Assembly (NCBI GenBank): GCA_023131705.1
Contig: JAGLZG010000170.1
Span: 1-5,830 of the forward strand
Direction: 5' to 3'
Source: Nanobdellota archaeon
GTDB taxonomy: Archaea; Nanobdellota; Nanobdellia; Woesearchaeales; B3-WOES
DNA length: 5,830 nt
Positions 1 through 5,823 of the stretch are shown piece by piece. The position numbers and the translations under genes are program-made. The notes under the pieces are model-generated. The model had not been told where the DNA came from and made no database searches. It was given only the letters and a program-made list of their open reading frames with translations. How positions within the stretch are numbered: the first letter of the stretch is position 1; each line of letters begins with the position of its first letter.

Positions 1-2
1 GG

Positions 3-1022
3 GGCATTATCCTAACGCTTCGCAGGAAATTAGAAAGAGTGATAGTAACATTTCTTGTTTTATCCTTTTTCTTTATTGTGGTATTTAACCTGGTAATGGA
101 ATGGCTGGCAATAGCTGTTGATGCTTCTTTATTGGTTGTTGCTTTCTTCTTTTATATGTTCACTATGTTCAGAACGCATTACAAAAAACTGCATCCAGAA
201 TCATTTCTCTACAAAGTTGGTGATGTTGGAGAGAATTTCTATGAAGATTTTATAGGATTATTCCATTCAAAAGAGAGAATCTTCCTTGGAATATCAGGTT
301 TATTAGTCCTCCACCTTTTAACAGATGTTGCTAACTTCATAATACCTTATCTTGCAGGATTCCGTGATATCCTCTATTTCGGCCATTTAGGCGCGGGGCA
401 TGACCCAATCTACCTGTTGTTCTTAAAAGATGCTGCATTAGTGCCAACCCTGCTGCAAAAGGCATGCATAAGCTGGATTTACATCTTTAATATATTTGGA
501 ATGCTGTTTTTATTAATATTGCCTGCTTACATCTGGTATAAGCTTTACAAAAGAACTGGTTTTTTTGTTAGCAATAAAAAATTATGCATATTTTTTATTT
601 CAGTCACGATATTCATCATGGCCCCTGTTTTTAAAATAAAAGAAATGGCAGCAGAAGGATTAGTTGGTGTTGATATAATAACGCATCAGCTGCCTCCAAA
701 CATAAGCCCGCCCTTAATTGCGCTCTCTACATTATTAATTGGAGCATTAGTCTATTTCCTGAGTTTTAATCACTACCTAAAAGAAAGGTTAATGGTATTA
801 GGGATCATATTAATAGACCTGTTTTTTGCAGCCTATATCTTTTATTTCTTTAAAAGCACTGCCTCTTATTACATAGAAACAATAAAATTCCTGATATATA
901 ATCTAAAATACTTTATTGCATTTTATTTTATCCTTTTCTTTATAATCATGGCTTTGTTCTATATGGCGGGCCTTATAATATTCCTGCTGGAAACAAAGAA
1001 AGAGTTTAGGTATATCAGGTAG
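3..1022 (+). CDS. Multi-pass membrane protein of unknown function, 5' end outside the window
   Basis: I do not recognise this family. Counting from the GTG at 39 the protein has 327 residues and about eight hydrophobic stretches, at roughly residues 3-20, 24-43, 80-104, 145-167, 182-199, 224-243, 250-271 and 290-318. It ends in a basic tail (ETKKEFRYIR) that is probably cytoplasmic. A soluble loop at about 45-79 is rich in charged and aromatic residues, and the loop at 105-140 contains GHLGAGHD. The reading frame has no stop between base 3 and the GTG. The upstream codons encode GIILTLRRKLER, which reads naturally as the end of one membrane helix and a basic loop before the next, so the true start probably lies upstream and the GTG is internal. 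No catalytic motif is visible. It points the same way as the folate operon, but a separate promoter lies between them, so a functional link is not implied. The coding status is convincing; the role is unknown. Confidence 0.8.
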   Translation, partial: GIILTLRRKLERVIVTFLVLSFFFIVVFNLVMEWLAIAVDASLLVVAFFFYMFTMFRTHYKKLHPESFLYKVGDVGENFYEDFIGLFHSKERIFLGISGLLVLHLLTDVANFIIPYLAGFRDILYFGHLGAGHDPIYLLFLKDAALVPTLLQKACISWIYIFNIFGMLFLLILPAYIWYKLYKRTGFFVSNKKLCIFFISVTIFIMAPVFKIKEMAAEGLVGVDIITHQLPPNISPPLIALSTLLIGALVYFLSFNHYLKERLMVLGIILIDLFFAAYIFYFFKSTASYYIETIKFLIYNLKYFIAFYFILFFIIMALFYMAGLIIFLLETKKEFRYIR

Positions 1023-1051
1023 AATATTGTTATATTGTTCTATGGCACAAT

Positions 1052-1063
1052 AAACTTTTTAAA
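1052..1063 (+). promoter_or_regulatory. Archaeal-type core promoter (BRE/TATA) of the folate operon
   Basis: The sequence AAACTTTTTAAA sits 33 bases before the thyA start. It has an A-rich BRE-like start followed by the TATA-like core TTTTTAAA. Archaeal transcription usually begins about 22-27 bases past the box centre. That would place the start near 1083-1087 and give a leader of only about 9-13 bases. The same 12-mer precedes the minus-strand transporter gene, which strengthens the call. The transcription start is predicted, not observed. Confidence 0.65.
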
Positions 1064-1084
1064 GAGAGGGATTTACAAATAATT

Positions 1085-1091
1085 AGGGGGG
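1085..1091 (+). promoter_or_regulatory. G-run ribosome binding site of thyA
   Basis: AGGGGGG ends four bases before the ATG at 1096 and can pair with the CCUCC of the 16S 3' end. It supports this ATG as the start. If the promoter call is right, the G-run lies at or very near the 5' end of the mRNA. Confidence 0.65.
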
Positions 1092-1095
1092 TTTA

Positions 1096-1962
1096 ATGAA
1101 AGCTTATCTTGATATTGTTAAAAAAATTCTGGAAGAAGGCATTGAGAAAAAGGACAGGACAGGAGTAGGAACAATTGCTATTGCAGGAGCCATGTTTGAG
1201 CATGACATGTCAAAAGGTTTTCCTCTTATGACTACAAAAGCAGTTCCACTAAGATTAGTCGCTTCTGAACTGGAGTTTTTCATCAGAGGAATATGCGACA
1301 AGAAATGGCTTCAGGACAGAGATAATCACATATGGGATGAATGGTGCACTCCGGAAAAGATTCCTTATGCGCACGATGAAGAAACAAAGAAAAAAATGAT
1401 GGAAGAAAGGGATCTTGGCCCTATTTATGGATGGCAGTGGAGGCATTTTGGAGCAAAATATGAAGGTTATGATAAAAATTATGATGGAAAAGGAGTAGAT
1501 CAAATTAAAAGATTAGTAAACCTGCTAAAAACAAAACCTCATGACCGCCAGATGCTGGTTCTTGCATGGAACCCAATGGATGTTGGGAAAGTTATCCCGC
1601 CTTTTTGCCATTATGGTTTTCAGGTAACTGTATTAAATGGCAGATTAAATTTAATGTGGAATCAGCGTTCTGTTGATTCTGCCCTGGGTTTGCCATTTAA
1701 CATTGCAAGTTATGCATTATTATTACATTTACTTGCAAAAGAAACAGGTTTTAAAGAAGGCAGATTAGTAGGTTTTTTAGGAGATACTCATCTTTATCTA
1801 AATCAATTAGAAGGAATAAAAGAACAGTTAACAAGAAATCCTTTCCCACTTCCAACAATAAAAACAGAAAACTTTACATCAATATTTGACTGGAAATATA
1901 CAGATACAAAAGTTGAAAATTACGAGCATCATCCAAGAATAAAATTTGAGATAGCAGTTTAA
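1096..1962 (+). CDS. thyA: Thymidylate synthase ThyA
   Basis: Cytoplasmic homodimeric enzyme that methylates dUMP to dTMP using 5,10-methylene-tetrahydrofolate and releases dihydrofolate. The 288-residue protein matches the classical ThyA fold from end to end. Visible landmarks are DRTGVGT with phosphate-binding Arg21, Glu58 in SELEFF, IWDEW (79-83), DLGPIYGWQWRHFGA (106-120), the catalytic Cys171 in FCHYGFQ, NQRSVD with Arg191 and Asp194, LPFNIASY with Asn202, and GDTHLY with His232 and Tyr234. An insert at about 84-105 (relative to E. coli ThyA) resembles the longer variants seen in some bacteria. One oddity: where E. coli has the Arg126-Arg127 pair that reaches across the dimer to the dUMP phosphate, this protein has Arg151-Gln152. 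It is the first gene of the operon, with its own promoter and G-run ribosome binding site, and ends six bases before folA. It is distinct from the flavin-dependent ThyX that many archaea use. The assignment is very secure. Confidence 0.97.
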   Translation: MKAYLDIVKKILEEGIEKKDRTGVGTIAIAGAMFEHDMSKGFPLMTTKAVPLRLVASELEFFIRGICDKKWLQDRDNHIWDEWCTPEKIPYAHDEETKKKMMEERDLGPIYGWQWRHFGAKYEGYDKNYDGKGVDQIKRLVNLLKTKPHDRQMLVLAWNPMDVGKVIPPFCHYGFQVTVLNGRLNLMWNQRSVDSALGLPFNIASYALLLHLLAKETGFKEGRLVGFLGDTHLYLNQLEGIKEQLTRNPFPLPTIKTENFTSIFDWKYTDTKVENYEHHPRIKFEIAV

Positions 1963-1968
1963 AGAAAA

Positions 1969-2469
1969 ATGGCTGAAATAATTGTTATCGTGGCGGTTGC
2001 GCAGAATGGTGTTATAGGTAAAGATGGGGATATCCCATGGAGAATTAAGGAAGATTTCCAGCATTTCAAAGATTTAACAATGGGCCATCCCTGTATTATG
2101 GGAGATAAGACCTATGAATCTCTGCCAGAAAACGCAAGGCCCCTTCCAGGAAGAGAAAACATTGTGCTTACATTTGACAAAAACTATCATCAGGAAGGAA
2201 CCATTATATTCCATTCTTTTGAAGATGCAATTGAATACTGCAAAGATAAGGAAAAGGTGTTTATCACAGGAGGAGCAAGCATATACAAGCTAGGATTAAA
2301 AGTTGCTGATATTTTAGAGTTAACAAGAATCCACAAGGATTTTGAGGGGGGTGTCTTTTTCCCGGAAATAAATTTTGATGAATGGAAACTAATCAAGAAA
2401 GAAAATAAAACAGATGAAAAACATGGAGCATTTTCTTTCCTTACATATGTTAGAAAAAAGGGTGAATAA
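1969..2469 (+). CDS. folA: Dihydrofolate reductase
   Basis: Reduces the dihydrofolate made by ThyA back to tetrahydrofolate with a nicotinamide cofactor; cytoplasmic. At 166 residues it has normal DHFR length. Family landmarks are AQNGVIGKDGDIPW (11-24), the active-site acid Asp29 in KEDFQHFK, MGDKTYESL (44-52), LPGRENIVL with folate-binding Arg62, ITGGASIY (99-106) with the conserved glycine pair, LTR with Thr119, and FFPEI. Unusually, the near-invariant Arg of the MGR(K/H)T motif (E. coli Arg44) is Asp46. E. coli Arg98 corresponds to Ser104, and Ser64 to Phe69. These positions lie at the NADPH phosphates, so cofactor preference may differ; this is inference. The gene starts six bases after the thyA stop with no clear Shine-Dalgarno sequence, so coupling to thyA translation is likely. 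Its last codons contain the glyA ribosome binding site. Confidence 0.95.
   Translation: MAEIIVIVAVAQNGVIGKDGDIPWRIKEDFQHFKDLTMGHPCIMGDKTYESLPENARPLPGRENIVLTFDKNYHQEGTIIFHSFEDAIEYCKDKEKVFITGGASIYKLGLKVADILELTRIHKDFEGGVFFPEINFDEWKLIKKENKTDEKHGAFSFLTYVRKKGE
2460..2465 (+). promoter_or_regulatory. Ribosome binding site that fixes the glyA start
   Basis: GGGTGA lies inside the last codons of folA, five bases before the ATG at 2471. It complements the AUCACCUCC end of 16S rRNA. It supports the ATG at 2471 over the in-frame ATG at 2414, which would overlap folA by 56 bases and add a non-homologous extension. Confidence 0.75.
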
Positions 2470-2470
2470 A

Positions 2471-3718
2471 ATGAATGAAGACCTAAAGTCAGATGCAGAA
2501 GTTTATAATATAGTGCAAAACGAATTAGAAAGGCAAAAATCAGAGCTTAACATGATACCTTCTGAAAACTACTGCAGCAAAGCTGTCTTAGAAGCATGCG
2601 GCTCTGTAATGAACAACAAATATGCAGAAGGCTATCCTAAAAAAAGATATTATCAGGGAAACAAATTCATAGATGATGTTGAATTAATAGCAATAGAAAG
2701 GGCAAAACAGTTATTTGGAGCAGAGCATGCAAATGTCCAGCCAAATTCCGGCAGTCCTGCTAACATGGCTGTATACTTTGCGCTATTAGAAAAAGGAGAC
2801 AAGATTCTTGGAATGAACCTAAGCCATGGGGGCCATCTAACTCATGGGTGCCCTGTAAACTTCTCGGGAAAATACTATAATTTTGTTGAATACGGGGTTG
2901 ACAAGGAAACAGAAATGCTTGACATGGACAAGATAAGAAAAATAGCAGAAGAAGAAAAGCCAAAACTTATCATTTCAGGCTATACAGCTTATCCAAGAAC
3001 AATCGATTTCAGGGAATTCCATAATATTGCAGAATCTGTCGGCGCAATAAGCATGGCAGATATAAGCCATATTGCAGGATTAATAGTGGGAAATGCGCAC
3101 CCTTCCCCATTCCCATTTACAGATGTTGTAACAACAACAACACATAAAACACTAAGGGGACCAAGAAGCGCTATCATCTTATGCAAAGAAAAATATGCAA
3201 AAGCAATAGATAAAGCAGTATTCCCCGGGCTGCAAGGTGGGCCTCATGAGCATACAATAGCTGCAAAAGCTGTCTGTTTTGGAGAAGCGCTAAAACCAGA
3301 ATTTAAAGACTATGCGCAGCAGATTGTAAAAAATGCAAAAGCGCTTGCAGAAACACTGATGAACAATGGAATAAAGCTTGTCTCAAACGGAACAGACACT
3401 CATCTGCTTTTAATAGACCTTACCAACACAAAAGCTGTTGGCAAACCTGGCATGGGCAAGGATGTAGCAGTTGCTCTGGAAGAAGCAGGCATAATAACAA
3501 ACGCAAACACAATACCATTTGATCCATCCACACCATTCAGGCCTTCAGGGATAAGGGTGGGAACACCTATACTCACAACAAGAGGCATGAAAGAACCAGA
3601 GATGAAGCAGGTAGGAGAATACATGGCCAAGGTTATTAATGACTACCAGAATTCTGAACTAAAAAGTAAAATTAACAATGAAGTAAAAGAGCTCTGCAAA
3701 AATTTTGCATTCTACTAA
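2471..3718 (+). CDS. glyA: Serine hydroxymethyltransferase
   Basis: PLP enzyme that converts serine and tetrahydrofolate to glycine and 5,10-methylene-tetrahydrofolate, the one-carbon donor ThyA needs; cytoplasmic. From the ATG at 2471 it has 415 residues, the usual bacterial GlyA length. Motifs in order are MIPSENY (28-34), NKYAEGYPKKRYYQGN (49-64), PNSGSPANM (91-99), SHGGHLTHG (118-126), VNFSGKYYN (129-137), ADISHIAGLI with PLP-contacting Asp197 and His200, TTTTHKTLRGPR with Schiff-base Lys226, FPGLQGGPH (251-259), and SGIRVGTP with substrate-carboxylate-binding Arg362. All key residues are intact. The sequence resembles bacterial folate-dependent GlyA more than the divergent tetrahydromethanopterin-linked archaeal enzymes. 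An in-frame ATG at 2414 exists but would add 19 residues read from within folA, so it was not used. The gene begins one base after the folA stop and ends 11 bases before folC, consistent with one transcript. Confidence 0.96.
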   Translation: MNEDLKSDAEVYNIVQNELERQKSELNMIPSENYCSKAVLEACGSVMNNKYAEGYPKKRYYQGNKFIDDVELIAIERAKQLFGAEHANVQPNSGSPANMAVYFALLEKGDKILGMNLSHGGHLTHGCPVNFSGKYYNFVEYGVDKETEMLDMDKIRKIAEEEKPKLIISGYTAYPRTIDFREFHNIAESVGAISMADISHIAGLIVGNAHPSPFPFTDVVTTTTHKTLRGPRSAIILCKEKYAKAIDKAVFPGLQGGPHEHTIAAKAVCFGEALKPEFKDYAQQIVKNAKALAETLMNNGIKLVSNGTDTHLLLIDLTNTKAVGKPGMGKDVAVALEEAGIITNANTIPFDPSTPFRPSGIRVGTPILTTRGMKEPEMKQVGEYMAKVINDYQNSELKSKINNEVKELCKNFAFY

Positions 3719-3719
3719 A

Positions 3720-3724
3720 GTGAT
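3720..3724 (+). promoter_or_regulatory. Ribosome binding site of folC
   Basis: GTGAT lies in the 11-base gap between glyA and folC, five bases before the ATG at 3730. It can pair with AUCAC near the 16S 3' end. It is short but well placed. Confidence 0.45.
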
Positions 3725-3729
3725 TGTAA

Positions 3730-4908
3730 ATGTCATATGAAGAAGCACTCAAATATATCTACAGCAGAGAGTTATTTGGAATCAAGCTGGGTTTAAACAA
3801 CATAACAGGGCTTATGGCATCATTGGGAAACCCCCATAAAAAATTTAAATCAATCCATGTGGCAGGAACCAATGGCAAAGGCTCTGTATGCGCATTTATA
3901 TCGTCTATTCTTGAAAAACAAGGGTACAAAACAGGAGTTTACACAAGCCCTCATCTTGTTGATTTCAGGGAAAGGATAAGGATTAACGGCAAAAAAATAA
4001 GCAAGAAAAATATTGTTTCGCTGCTCTCAAAAATTAAGCCCTTTATCAAAGACCACACATATTTTGAGATTGTTACAGCCCTTGCATTCACCTATTTTGC
4101 ACAGCAGAAAGTTGATTTTGCAGTTGTAGAGGTTGGGATGGGCGGAAGGCTGGATGCTACAAATATCATCACACCAGAGGTTTCTATAATAACAAATATT
4201 TCTTTAGAGCACACAGAACACCTGGGAAACACAATAAACAAAATAGCATTTGAAAAAGCAGGGATAATAAAACCAAACATACCTGTTGTTGCATCAAAAG
4301 AATGCAAAGGATCAAGGGTAATAAGGGATATATGCAAAAAAAGAAAGTGCAGCTTTTATCCTGTTAAAACAAGAAAAATAAATACATCCCTTAGGGGGGA
4401 ATTCCAATACCAAAATGCTTCTATTGCGCTTAAAGCTATTGAAATGTTAAATAAAAAATACAAGATAAGCAAGGAAGCTATAAAGACAGGATTAAAATCA
4501 GCAAGATGGCCAGGAAGGTTTGAGCATATATCAAAAAATATAATTTTCGACTGCGCCCATAATGCAGAAGGGGCAAAAGTTCTTGCAAAAGAAATAAAAA
4601 AGCTCAAATGCAAAAATGTCTATATCATCTTAGGTATAATGAAAGACAAAGATATTGATCATATCTGCAAAAACCTAGAGCCTGTCGCAAAAGAGATTAT
4701 AATAACAAAGCCAAAAATAGAAAGGGCTGCAATGCCTAAGAATATAGCTAAATTTATACATAAGAAAATCATTATAATCAAGAATGTAAATGATGCTCTA
4801 GAATATGCAAAGATGAAAGCAAAAGAAGATGACATAATCCTACTAACCGGCTCTATATTCACGGTTGGAGAAGCTTTCTCATTTATCAGACCTGAGCCAT
4901 TTAATTAA
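3730..4908 (+). CDS. folC: Folylpolyglutamate synthase / dihydrofolate synthase
   Basis: ATP-dependent Mur-ligase-family enzyme that joins glutamate to folates. Members make polyglutamates and, in bifunctional forms, also dihydrofolate from dihydropteroate. The 392-residue protein is somewhat shorter than typical bacterial FolC (about 420-430). Landmarks are the P-loop GTNGKGS (46-52), YTSPHLVDFRERIRING (71-87), VEVGMGGRLDATNI (133-146), LEHTEHLG (159-166), FEKAGIIK with Lys176 at the position that is carbamylated in the family, FQYQNASIA (225-233), RWPGRFE (259-265), DCAHN (274-278) and LTGSIFTVGE (372-381). Both the ATPase domain and the C-terminal ligase domain are therefore complete. Whether it keeps the dihydrofolate synthase activity cannot be decided from sequence alone. 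No folP or folK lies nearby, so it may act mainly on salvaged or imported folate. It is the last gene of the operon and converges on the minus-strand genes, with its final codons overlapped by the HTH frame. Confidence 0.95.
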   Translation: MSYEEALKYIYSRELFGIKLGLNNITGLMASLGNPHKKFKSIHVAGTNGKGSVCAFISSILEKQGYKTGVYTSPHLVDFRERIRINGKKISKKNIVSLLSKIKPFIKDHTYFEIVTALAFTYFAQQKVDFAVVEVGMGGRLDATNIITPEVSIITNISLEHTEHLGNTINKIAFEKAGIIKPNIPVVASKECKGSRVIRDICKKRKCSFYPVKTRKINTSLRGEFQYQNASIALKAIEMLNKKYKISKEAIKTGLKSARWPGRFEHISKNIIFDCAHNAEGAKVLAKEIKKLKCKNVYIILGIMKDKDIDHICKNLEPVAKEIIITKPKIERAAMPKNIAKFIHKKIIIIKNVNDALEYAKMKAKEDDIILLTGSIFTVGEAFSFIRPEPFN

Positions 4909-5056
4909 AATTATATTTTCTTGATTTAAGACCTGCGTTAATCCTATTTCTTATCGTGCTGGAAGGCATTCCAATCATAGCTGAAATCTTATAAGAACTT
5001 ATACCTTTATCAAAAAGTTCTTTAATCTGTTTGTTTTGTACCCTAATCTTTACCAG
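4901..5056 (-). CDS. Short helix-turn-helix frame lacking a standard start codon
   Basis: An open frame on the minus strand runs from just after a stop at 5066-5068 down to a TAA at 4901-4903. Residues such as NKQIKELFDKGISSYKISAM, followed by IGMPSSTIRNRINAGLKSRK, form a textbook three-helix DNA-binding unit: helix one, a KIS-type second helix, a Gly turn, and a recognition helix beginning PSSTIRNRI. No ATG, GTG or TTG precedes the domain. The best candidate is CTG at 5054-5056, which would give 51 residues beginning (M)VKIRVQ. An AGAGG lies five bases upstream, inside the transporter gene. The frame overlaps the 3' end of the transporter in the +1 frame and runs into the last codons of folC on the other strand. 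It could be a small regulator with a rare start, a product reached by a +1 frameshift from the transporter, or the remnant of a larger gene. The HTH reading is convincing; expression is uncertain. Confidence 0.45.
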   Translation of the reverse strand: MVKIRVQNKQIKELFDKGISSYKISAMIGMPSSTIRNRINAGLKSRKYNFN

Positions 5057-5684
5057 AATCTCCTCTTAAAAAGCGAACACCAGCATAGATAAAAGGCGTA
5101 TCTATTAAAGCAAACACAACCTTAAATATCCAATAAGGTATTATTAAGCCAATTATAAATGGAACAGTAAACTTAGGTGTTATTTTATAAAACGCAATAA
5201 ACATAAAAATTACTGTATCTATTAATTGAGAAGGAATAGTAGATAAATTGTTTCTTAACCATAAATATTTCCCATGTGTTTTTTTCTTCCAAAACATAAA
5301 AGCCCATATATCATGAAACTGGCTTATTACAAAAGCAATCATACTTGCAATAATCATTCTTAAACTGCTTCCAAAAACAGAGGTAAATGCTTCCTGATTG
5401 CCCCATGCAGTATTAGGAGGTATTTTAATACTAATATACATCATTACCCATGTAAATAACAGCACAACTATCGCGATATAAACAAATGATTTTGCTTTTT
5501 TCTTTCCATGCACTTCAGCAACTATGTCTGTCACAAGAAATAAGATTGGTATAAAGAGTATTCCTACAGACACCCTGACATTAAAAAAAGTTGTTATCTT
5601 AGTTCCTAATGTATTCGCAAGAATCAAAGAGCATATAAAAAAGCCCAATAACAAATCTGTTTTTAGTTCAAGTGATCTGTTCAT
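5043..5684 (-). CDS. yhhQ: Queuosine/archaeosine precursor transporter, YhhQ (VUT) family
   Basis: Integral membrane protein of the YhhQ/VUT (DUF165) family, whose characterised E. coli member imports 7-deazaguanine precursors (preQ0, preQ1) for tRNA modification. In an archaeon the expected use is archaeosine synthesis; that step is inferred. The 213-residue protein has about six hydrophobic segments (roughly 12-32, 38-56, 66-86, 108-128, 148-166 and 174-194). Family signatures are LILANTLGTKI (20-30), LVTDIVAEVHGKKKA (50-64), ISQFHDIWAF (120-129), LRNNLSTIPSQLIDTVIF (143-160) and FKVVFALIDTPFIY (187-200). The start is the ATG at 5684: it has a GGGGG ribosome binding site, and the family signatures begin soon after it. 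A TTG ten codons upstream (5714) would lie before the predicted transcription start. No queuosine or archaeosine enzyme gene is in the window. It converges on folC and appears to be an independent unit. Confidence 0.92.
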   Translation of the reverse strand: MNRSLELKTDLLLGFFICSLILANTLGTKITTFFNVRVSVGILFIPILFLVTDIVAEVHGKKKAKSFVYIAIVVLLFTWVMMYISIKIPPNTAWGNQEAFTSVFGSSLRMIIASMIAFVISQFHDIWAFMFWKKKTHGKYLWLRNNLSTIPSQLIDTVIFMFIAFYKITPKFTVPFIIGLIIPYWIFKVVFALIDTPFIYAGVRFLRGDSGKD

Positions 5685-5691
5685 CGTAAAT

Positions 5692-5696
5692 CCCCC
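5692..5696 (-). promoter_or_regulatory. G-run ribosome binding site of the transporter gene
   Basis: On the minus strand GGGGG ends seven bases before the ATG at 5684. It resembles the G-run in front of thyA and decides the start in favour of 5684 rather than the upstream TTG at 5714. Confidence 0.65.
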
Positions 5697-5720
5697 ATAA
5701 TAAAAGAAAATCAAGTATCA

Positions 5721-5732
5721 TTTAAAAAGTTT
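5721..5732 (-). promoter_or_regulatory. Archaeal-type core promoter (BRE/TATA) of the transporter gene
   Basis: The minus strand reads AAACTTTTTAAA here, identical over 12 bases to the box before thyA. Its downstream end lies about 37 bases before the ATG. A transcription start near 5698-5701 is predicted, giving a leader of about 14-17 bases that carries the GGGGG site. Confidence 0.65.
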
Positions 5733-5740
5733 TGGAAACG

Positions 5741-5823
5741 AAGTTGTCAACAGCTCACCGACACCATCGGTTAGAAACCGAGGGCATGCTCACCTTATGG
5801 ACTCGGTCGGTTCGCTCTTGAGC
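5741..5823. other. GC-rich segment with nested inverted repeats, possible structured RNA or element end
   Basis: By my count this stretch is about 54% G+C (45 of 83), while the flanking DNA is clearly AT-rich. It can fold: GCTC at 5753-5756 pairs with GAGC at 5820-5823 and encloses two hairpins. One is ACCGA (5757-5761) with TCGGT (5767-5771) around a 5-base loop. The other is ACCGAG (5777-5782) with CTCGGT (5802-5807), whose interior may add CAT/ATG. A run of four T follows at the window edge (5827-5830). In AT-rich genomes such islands are often structured RNA or the end of a mobile element. I cannot match it to tRNA, rRNA, SRP RNA or RNase P RNA. The strand is undetermined and the feature may continue beyond the window. 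Confidence 0.35.

Noticed and set aside
1104..1301. Minus-strand open frames inside thyA, folA, glyA and folC
   Set aside because: They lie wholly or almost wholly opposite well-supported genes, show no domain motifs and have no upstream signals. They are by-products of the coding strand.
2414..2470. N-terminal extension of GlyA starting at the ATG at 2414
   Set aside because: It overlaps the folA coding region and adds 19 residues with no family match. The ATG at 2471 has GGGTGA at proper spacing and yields the usual GlyA length.
4909..4925. Terminator after folC based on TTTT at 4916-4919
   Set aside because: The T-run is short, there is no stem, and the same bases encode the end of the HTH frame on the other strand. 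The evidence is too weak to call.
5685..5714. Longer transporter starting at TTG 5714
   Set aside because: This start lies upstream of the predicted transcription start and lacks a ribosome binding site. The ATG at 5684 has a GGGGG site and a short leader.
5741..5823. tRNA gene suggested by GGTTCG at 5809-5814
   Set aside because: There is no matching T-stem, no acceptor stem and no anticodon arm of correct size on either strand.
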